Of a stretch of DNA of 64,000 bases, positions 58,023-64,000 are shown piece by piece. Each line of letters starts with the position of its first letter. The first letter of the stretch is position 1. The notes below the pieces were generated by a model. That model was not told the origin of the DNA. It did no database searches and saw only the letters and a program-made list of their open reading frames with translations. Source of the DNA: Rhyacophila brunnea (Eukaryota > Arthropoda > Insecta > Trichoptera > Rhyacophilidae); NCBI GenBank assembly GCA_022495005.1, contig JAGYXB010000463.1, forward strand, positions 186,001 through 250,000, in the 5' to 3' direction. The position numbers were made by a program, and so were the translations under genes.

Positions 58023-59644
58023 ATCCAGACTGTATTAAGTACATTTTTTTTCGAAAATGTGTTTAATAGGTACAAATTTTGTACATAAACTGTTATTATC
58101 TTTTAGCTTCATTGTTCATAAAAATAATCAAAATAATATTTAACTGTAATTACCTACATTAACGGCATGAAAAATCGTAAGTTGCATTTTCCCGTAAAAT
58201 TGTTATTTTTGTAGTCAAAAAGAGTTTATTAGGTTTTTTCTTTTTGTTTAATTGTGTTAACTGTTAATTCTTAATGGAAGTACATTAAATTAATTAAAAT
58301 AAAATACAATTTATATTTAATACACTTAGTTTTATATAATCAGAAAAGTTTTTGTTAGATTAAAGGTATATCGCCACTAGACGATGTTTTGTTGCCAATG
58401 TGCATTAACGATGTCCCTTTGAAGTGTAGAAAACCATTTCTGAAATCCTGATTATCATTAAACTAAGTGGAATCAGTACTACATATTATTGTGTTAAATT
58501 TTAATTAATATATAATATTATTATGTATTATAAAACAAAATATTTTGTATAGTGTTGGAGTGACCAGTGCGTGGAGGAGATGATGATGTGATGTGATGAG
58601 TAAGGTATGAAAACTGGTAGTTTGTAGTTTGATTGCGAGATTGATTTACGAATTGACAAGTGCAGTTTATATATTATGTACATAAAGACAATAATACAAT
58701 ATATAATAAATAAAATGAGTGGGATCTCGGCGATACTGAGTGACATTCATTCAATCATGATTGGTTATTTATTGAACCCCTCACGGTTGAATTAATGCTT
58801 ACACTAAATTAATATCCCATGAATTACAAACAAGTTAAAACTATAGTAACAATATACGAGCTACATAATAATATTGTCTAATTCTGCTGATTACATGATT
58901 ATTGATGGAGGAATTAGGCAATTATTACGTGATTGGTATCAATACATATACGTACACGTGTTATTTACAAAAAAGTAAATAAAACTCTCATTTAGTTGTA
59001 CCTATATATGGTGCCTATATGGAATATTGGCCAATAAACTGTAGAATATTTTTACTGAAAAAATATCACAAAACGTTTTCGCTAAAAAAATAAAACGTTA
59101 TAAATTACGAAATTTCGATGCATATCACCCTAGAACCCCTAGACAGGTATTTCATGCAGTACCGCGTCCCTGATTCACCTCTGTATATATATATCGTATT
59201 ATAATATATATGCAATTTATATTCCGGGCCATGCACGGCGCACCCGCCTGCGCTTGACACCCCCTGTGCACCTTGATAATACGTCACAGCAGACTGACAT
59301 GGGCTCGCATACCAGCCGTTCCATTTTTATTGCATACAAATTTTGGCGCGCACCCGGGGGAACTCGCGCGAAAAAACATCACGCGTCCATATAATAATAT
59401 TATTATGATACAAAATGTGCAGAGTGAGTCAATATTTTAAGCATATTGTAATGGTTACAATTTTGTAAATCAATGTTTATTGTATTATAATTGCATGGTA
59501 ACCTGAACAAAAAATCACAACGTCGATTTATTGACTGTATTATTATGTGGTAAAGTTTCATAAGATTTTTTTGAGTCGTTATAGAAATAATATAAAAGTA
59601 TCCCAATCATTTGGCCATTTTATTGACAGCAGTCAAGTTTCTTC
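58023..59644. other. Gene-less stretch with a GC-rich island
   Basis: AT-rich except for about 59215-59385, a CpG-rich island (CGGCGCACCCGCC, GGCGCGCACCCGGGGG) without an open frame longer than 60 codons. It could be a promoter-like or conserved non-coding segment, but there is no adjacent exon I can support. Confidence 0.35.
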
Positions 59645-59880
59645 TTCTTCTCCTTGTCACGACCCAGCGTTGAGGCTTAGGGCAAGCACAAGTTCGCGCC
59701 ACTTCCTTCGATCCATCGCCAACTCTTGCGCCTCCCACCGTTCCAGACCTGCAGCGCGTAGATCGCTTTTGTAGCACCGCTGCAAGGTGAAGGAGGGCCG
59801 GCCATGACGACGGAACCCTTGAGATTGTGCCACAGGGCTACGAAGTGCCGCACTCTTTGTCGCACTCAAGTCTGCTTTGA
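59645..59880 (-). pseudogene. LINE ORF2 C-terminal end
   Basis: On the minus strand one frame reads GRPSFTLQRCYKSDLRAAGL, then ERWEAQELAMDRRKWRELVL and a stop soon after. This is the usual end of ORF2 in many insect LINEs: G-R-P…D-L-R-A-A-G, then W-E-x-x-x-x-D-R-x-x-W-R. The piece is GC-rich compared with the neighbourhood and relatively well preserved, suggesting a different and more recently arrived LINE family. A CTT/AAG-rich tail lies at its left edge (59641-59652). Confidence 0.7.
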
Positions 59881-60139
59881 AAACAATTGCTTAATAAATT
59901 GCAATTATTTTGGTAATCGACTTTTGTGGTTTGAGTCTATGTACCATTAATACACACTTATCAGGTATCTAGACTAGGCGGATATCAGGAGCTCTTCAAA
60001 TTTGAGTTTATATGTACTTACACTTGCTAATAGTTTATTAAACTATTATTTTTATTGGATGAATATACAACATTAAAAATTTAACGTTCTTCATTGAACG
60101 TACATAATTTTTTTGAAAAGACCTTTGAAAAAAAACGTC

Positions 60140-60215
60140 GGGTGGGACTCGAACCCGTATCCATTAGATTCACGCCAATATGCTTTATCAATTATTGAGA
60201 CTACATTCTCCAATA
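60140..60215 (-). mobile_element. SINE family C fragment, copy 3
   Basis: On the minus strand: a tRNA-like segment with TGATAAAGCATATTGGCGTG and box B ACGGGTTCGAGTCCCACCC. The best-preserved box B of this family. Confidence 0.6.
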
Positions 60216-61514
60216 TTGTGATCTATTCGTTTAGTAAAAAAAATAGTTTATTCAAAATTTTAAAGACTACGTATTATTAAAATATTCTGCAAGTATAATT
60301 ACTTACAAAATTTTACTGTATACCTATTATTATTAGTCTACAGCTGTATTAGTTTTTAAGAAAAAAATTATAACAATTATTACTAAAAAACGATTGCCTA
60401 ATTCATAGATATATAGATATATGCAAATTATGGATGATAATATTATACTTAACAAAAAAATAGCGCCAAAAATATATTCGTATGCCGTGTGAATTTTGTC
60501 CACTTACTGACAGCAAAGATTTTTAACTGTTTGGTTAATGATATCCATTATTTAACCCATATTTTCTGGATAACAAAGAACTCATTCCAAGATGCTGTTA
60601 GTTTCAAAGCTGGTAAGCTTGATATGTCGCCATTTTCATATAATCGCAAAAAACCGTCAAATACTTTTATGATTGCAAATAGAAAATTTTGTTTTCGCAA
60701 ATATTTGGGAAATAAATATCCCTAATTAATTAATAAAAAACATTTTTAAAGTTACTCCTAGAATATAAAAATTAGTACCTAAAATTCCATTTAATTAAAA
60801 AATCCAGTATTTTGAATGGAAAAGTGCTCACAGAATCAGAATAAAGAAAAATATCATATAGGACAAAAGTAAAAAAAAAAACAATGTAAAAAATTCACAC
60901 ACTTTATTGTATTCACGACAACTACTATGATCCTGTAAAGCTATTTTTTGGGTGGTTATTATTTGTTTATTCCAGAGTATATAGCTAACAATATGGCTTT
61001 GTAAATATTTGTAAAATGAAATAGTAAGGATTTACGGAAAATATCCTGGAATATTTTAGAATAGTTATGAGCTACCTCAATAAATAATTTCCATTACCAA
61101 ATTTATTCACATCATTTGTGTATAACCTCTTCTTCATTTCTTTTATATACTACCAAAAATATAAATGATAGCCAATTAACTTATGTTATATTTTTTGGCA
61201 TAATTGGACTACCTACTGTAAATAGGCTTTAAATGGTTTCGTGTACACGTATCTACTACAATGCCTATAAACTTGGATATTTAGTGAAGTTTATTCGCTA
61301 TGTGGTCATACATGACTGAAACATTTACCTAAACAACCAGACTAGTACACAAATAACGAGTGGTACAGCTAGTGAAAGAATAATTAATTTAGTGCTAACA
61401 CCGCGACTGGCGCCGTTTAGAGCGATTTGATATAATTAACGTGATATTGAAATGTGGTAATTAAAATGTAATTAAAACTTCATCAGTGGTTGTGTTAATA
61501 ATAACTGAGAGATT
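60216..61514. other. Gene-less AT-rich stretch
   Basis: A 78-codon frame at 60489-60725 has no motif. A small GC-richer patch lies at about 61395-61425. Nothing supportable. Confidence 0.4.
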
Positions 61515-61760
61515 AAAAAAAGTATTCGTCAAACAAAAATCATCTATCGCCAATCTACGGCAGACAAATGGATGACTAGTGCGGAAAAATGGTTTCAAAA
61601 TGGAGGCCTCGAACGGAACATGCAAGTATTAGAAAACCTCCTACTAAATTAATGGATGATATTAGTCTCCAGACTATGTTCGATGCAAAAAAAACACACT
61701 GGAAAGATATGGGTAAAGCTTATACACTAATTATCAAGCAATCGATGTGGGACTTCTAAG
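61515..61760 (+). pseudogene. LINE ORF2 C-terminal fragment (RTE-like)
   Basis: One frame reads RKPPTKLMDDISLQTMFDAK, then KTHWKDMGKAYTL and a stop. It fits the terminal G-R-P-x-T-x-W-x-D-D-I … W-x-x-x-G-x-A-Y block found at the end of RTE-like ORF2 proteins. Upstream is broken coding. 5'-truncated. Confidence 0.6.
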
Positions 61761-62695
61761 AAAATGCCAGATAATTAAATAAAAAAATATTTAATAATAT
61801 TTAGCGTCCGATAGTTGGGTCACACTGCACAATTGTTTTTACTACGACGGTCCTGAGAGTTTTTTTATATTTCGTTTACATGTTTGAAAAATGGTACTAA
61901 TGTGATATGGGATTTTTAAAGAAATATCCCGCCCTTTTTGTGACGGGGGTAATAGCCTAAATCGCTGGATGTTTTATTATTATAAAAAAGATTTAACATA
62001 ACAATATGGCAGACTGATTGATAGATCCCGTCATATTTGAAAATTTAATAAAATTATTATGATTGGATTATAAAAGAATATATTTTTTTAATTTTTTTAT
62101 TAAGGAAAACAAACATTTACATCGGCTATAAATATGTATAAAAATATAGAAGATAGATTGCAACCAGCAAAGTTTTCATATATAAAATATAATAATATAG
62201 TAAAGCCCAACAAGATAGAAAGTAAGAAGAACTTAAAATATAAATAAATTACATAAGAAAATTAAAAAAGGAATATTGAATAACTATAAACGAAAAGGTT
62301 ACATTTTTAAAATACATATTATATGTGTTATAATATATTATAATGTGTGTTAAAAATTGTTGAAATTTATACAAATGAATAACCTAAGATTGAACAGAAA
62401 AAAATAATAATAAGGAAAGAGAAAAGACAAACATTGAAATTCGATTAATGTCATAATACAAAATTTTGAAGCACATCGCAATTAAATGAAGCAGATGAAT
62501 AATTATTGTTGAATGGATCAATATAGAATTATATCAATTTTTTTATTATATAAATTATATCAAAATAGTTTACTTTCAATGAGTTCGTTTGCCAAGTCAT
62601 TGGTTTTGAGTTTGAATCCCAAATTGATATATAATTTGGACGTAAAGTACGTATTTCATAGGTAGCCCATATGGGCTGTCATCGTAGTTTGGTTA
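61761..62695. other. Gene-less AT-rich stretch
   Basis: Nothing recognised. A degenerate box-B-like GAGTTTGAATCCC at about 62607 may be one more SINE scrap. Confidence 0.35.
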
Positions 62696-62850
62696 TTTCT
62701 TAAGGCTATATACCTCAGTTAAGGCATGGTCTAAAATGATCGTGTCTAAGCGATGCGCAGATTGCGGGTCGCGGGTGCAAATGACGCATGCCGAACGAAA
62801 TATAATTTGTCATATAAATCCAACATGCGTCCATTTAATGTTCTGTTTAT
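62696..62850 (+). repeat. Dispersed repeat D, copy 2
   Basis: Partner of 27208-27346 (which is inverted). It shares CTTAAGGCTATA, GATCGTG, GCGATGCGC, GCCGAACGAAATATAATTTG and ATGCGTCCATTTAATGTT, with about 13 extra bases (CGGGTCGCGGGTG region) here. Confidence 0.7.
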
Positions 62851-63830
62851 TTGTTATATGTTAGCCGGCCGCGTATGACGTGGTTGCATATACATAACGG
62901 GAGCGGAGGTGGGAGTTTTACACACCATGTTATTTTAATATATGCGAGTACACAAAGCGCTTAACGTCAGCGGACAGTAGAGCCAGTCCAAAAAACAAAA
63001 AAAAATCTTTCTTAACTTTCTTCTTTAAGCATTACGGCGCATGGTTGCAGCATCAGTCCCGTGCGGCTCCGTCTCGGGACGGAATGAGCACTTAAAATCA
63101 CTTCTTTCAGACACGTTTAAAGCAGCCGTGCATATCCATGGCTGTGCGTATATGACGGGTGGTGGTGGGCACTTTAACGTATGTTCTATTAATAACAATA
63201 AAAATATATTAATTGACATGTTTTCTTTTTCAAGTAAATCGGTAACGTTTTTAGTCATCTTTACACGATTTAAGAATTAATACCTCCGTTGCCATCACAA
63301 AATAAATTGACGTATTCACACCTCGATGTTCGCTCTCCGACTGCCAGTGAGTCCAAAATTTCGTCGTTGAAAATTATTTGCCGTTTCACTGATGTATCGT
63401 CTTAATTAGTCAGATATAACTCAGCAACTAAACAGGGGATAGTAAAATGCGAAACGCGCGGGAGGGGTGCAATTTAAGCTCTAACTGCATCAGTCTGAGA
63501 ACTTCAACCACCCACAACACAGAAACCATGCAATGAAGCTACAAAAATCATCGGTCTTTTTCTCAACGAAGTCTATCTAAAACAATTGTTTTGAAAATAG
63601 GTTACAATTTCTGAAAGTAATTTTTAACTGCCAGATGTAGCAACTACGTCGATGTACCATCATATAAAATGTGTGTTTATTTAAAAAAAAAAATAATGAT
63701 ACCATTGACTATAAATTGAATGTGAAGTTTTGTACTATTCCATTTTGATCATTTTAAGACATTTCTGGGAATGGCAAATAGCAAAATGGCAAATACACAC
63801 TGATTTTGTTATAGAGTAATTTCATTACAC
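62851..63830. other. GC-richer stretch, no supported gene
   Basis: From about 62860 to 63520 base composition is distinctly less AT-rich and CpG-containing. Open frames 63041-63280 (plus, 79 codons) and 63025-63258 (minus, 77 codons) overlap and neither has a known motif. It could be a conserved non-coding region or an exon of an unrecognised gene; I cannot support either. Confidence 0.35.
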
Positions 63831-64000
63831 CCACAATGGCCGCGTGGTTTAAGCGCTGGCCTCTTATGTCGCGGGTCCCAGGTTCAAATCCTGGGTCGTG
63901 CAAGTACACATATTGTACACAATTTGTGTATGAGTCAGAGTATGGACCTAATAGGTTGAGCATGTGGCTGACATCCATTTATCGTAAAAATAAAAACCTG
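63831..64000 (+). mobile_element. SINE family A, copy 5 (cut by window end)
   Basis: Head CAATGGCCGCGTGGTTTAAG with box B AGGTTCAAATCCTGG, body GTGTATGAGTCAGAGTATGG, GGTTGAGCATGTGGCTGACA. The window stops before the tail. Head pairing here is close to that of a Leu-type tRNA. Confidence 0.85.

Noticed and set aside
63025..63280. Exon of a host gene in overlapping frames on both strands.
   Set aside because: Neither strand shows a known domain or convincing splice sites; base composition alone is not enough.

Overview
The window looks like AT-rich insect intergenic or heterochromatin-like DNA. No host protein-coding gene, rRNA or functional tRNA gene could be recognised. The evidence for an insect is indirect: a Ty3/gypsy errantivirus-like LTR element with an F-type envelope gene, a DD34D mariner, hAT remnants of the ZBED type, Penelope-like elements, Jockey/CR1-type LINEs and tRNA-headed SINEs, in a background full of TATAATATTATA and GTAGGTAC words. 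An aphid-like hemipteran is my best guess, at low confidence.

Layout. 641-4595 is a nearly full-length Jockey/CR1-type LINE. Its ORF2 is broken by only two stop codons and its ORF1 by one frameshift. 4.6-38 kb is a mosaic of short elements. It holds six of the seven or so LINE 3' fragments, five copies of SINE family A, three of family B, one of family C, two decayed hAT elements with target-site duplications (22008-22849, 36631-37678), a pogo-like MITE (16069-16547), other inverted-repeat elements and a Penelope-like 3' fragment (about 29350-30240). 38854-40064 is a Penelope-like element made of a GIY-YIG endonuclease ORF between 257-bp inverted repeats. 43296-43980 holds two foldback structures.

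The centrepiece is 45145-54173: an LTR retrotransposon with 600-bp LTRs (6 differences, 99% identical), GTAC target duplication, tRNA-Leu primer site, gag with two zinc knuckles, and a polypurine tract. Only a scrap of pol (protease) survives. After it come an unrecognised accessory ORF with a C-x8-C-x10-C-x2-H motif and acidic tail, an F-like env split by a frameshift and by a 1.25-kb mariner, a repeat-rich stretch, and a second unrecognised ORF before the 3' LTR. Near-identical LTRs around a decayed pol imply mobilisation in trans by an autonomous relative.

54.2-64 kb returns to LINE and SINE debris, several GC-richer islands of unknown role, and a dispersed repeat shared with 27.2 kb. The mobile elements do not form a pathway. 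The only gene set that works as a unit is the LTR element: gag, accessory ORF and env in order, with splice-acceptor-like sites before the last two.
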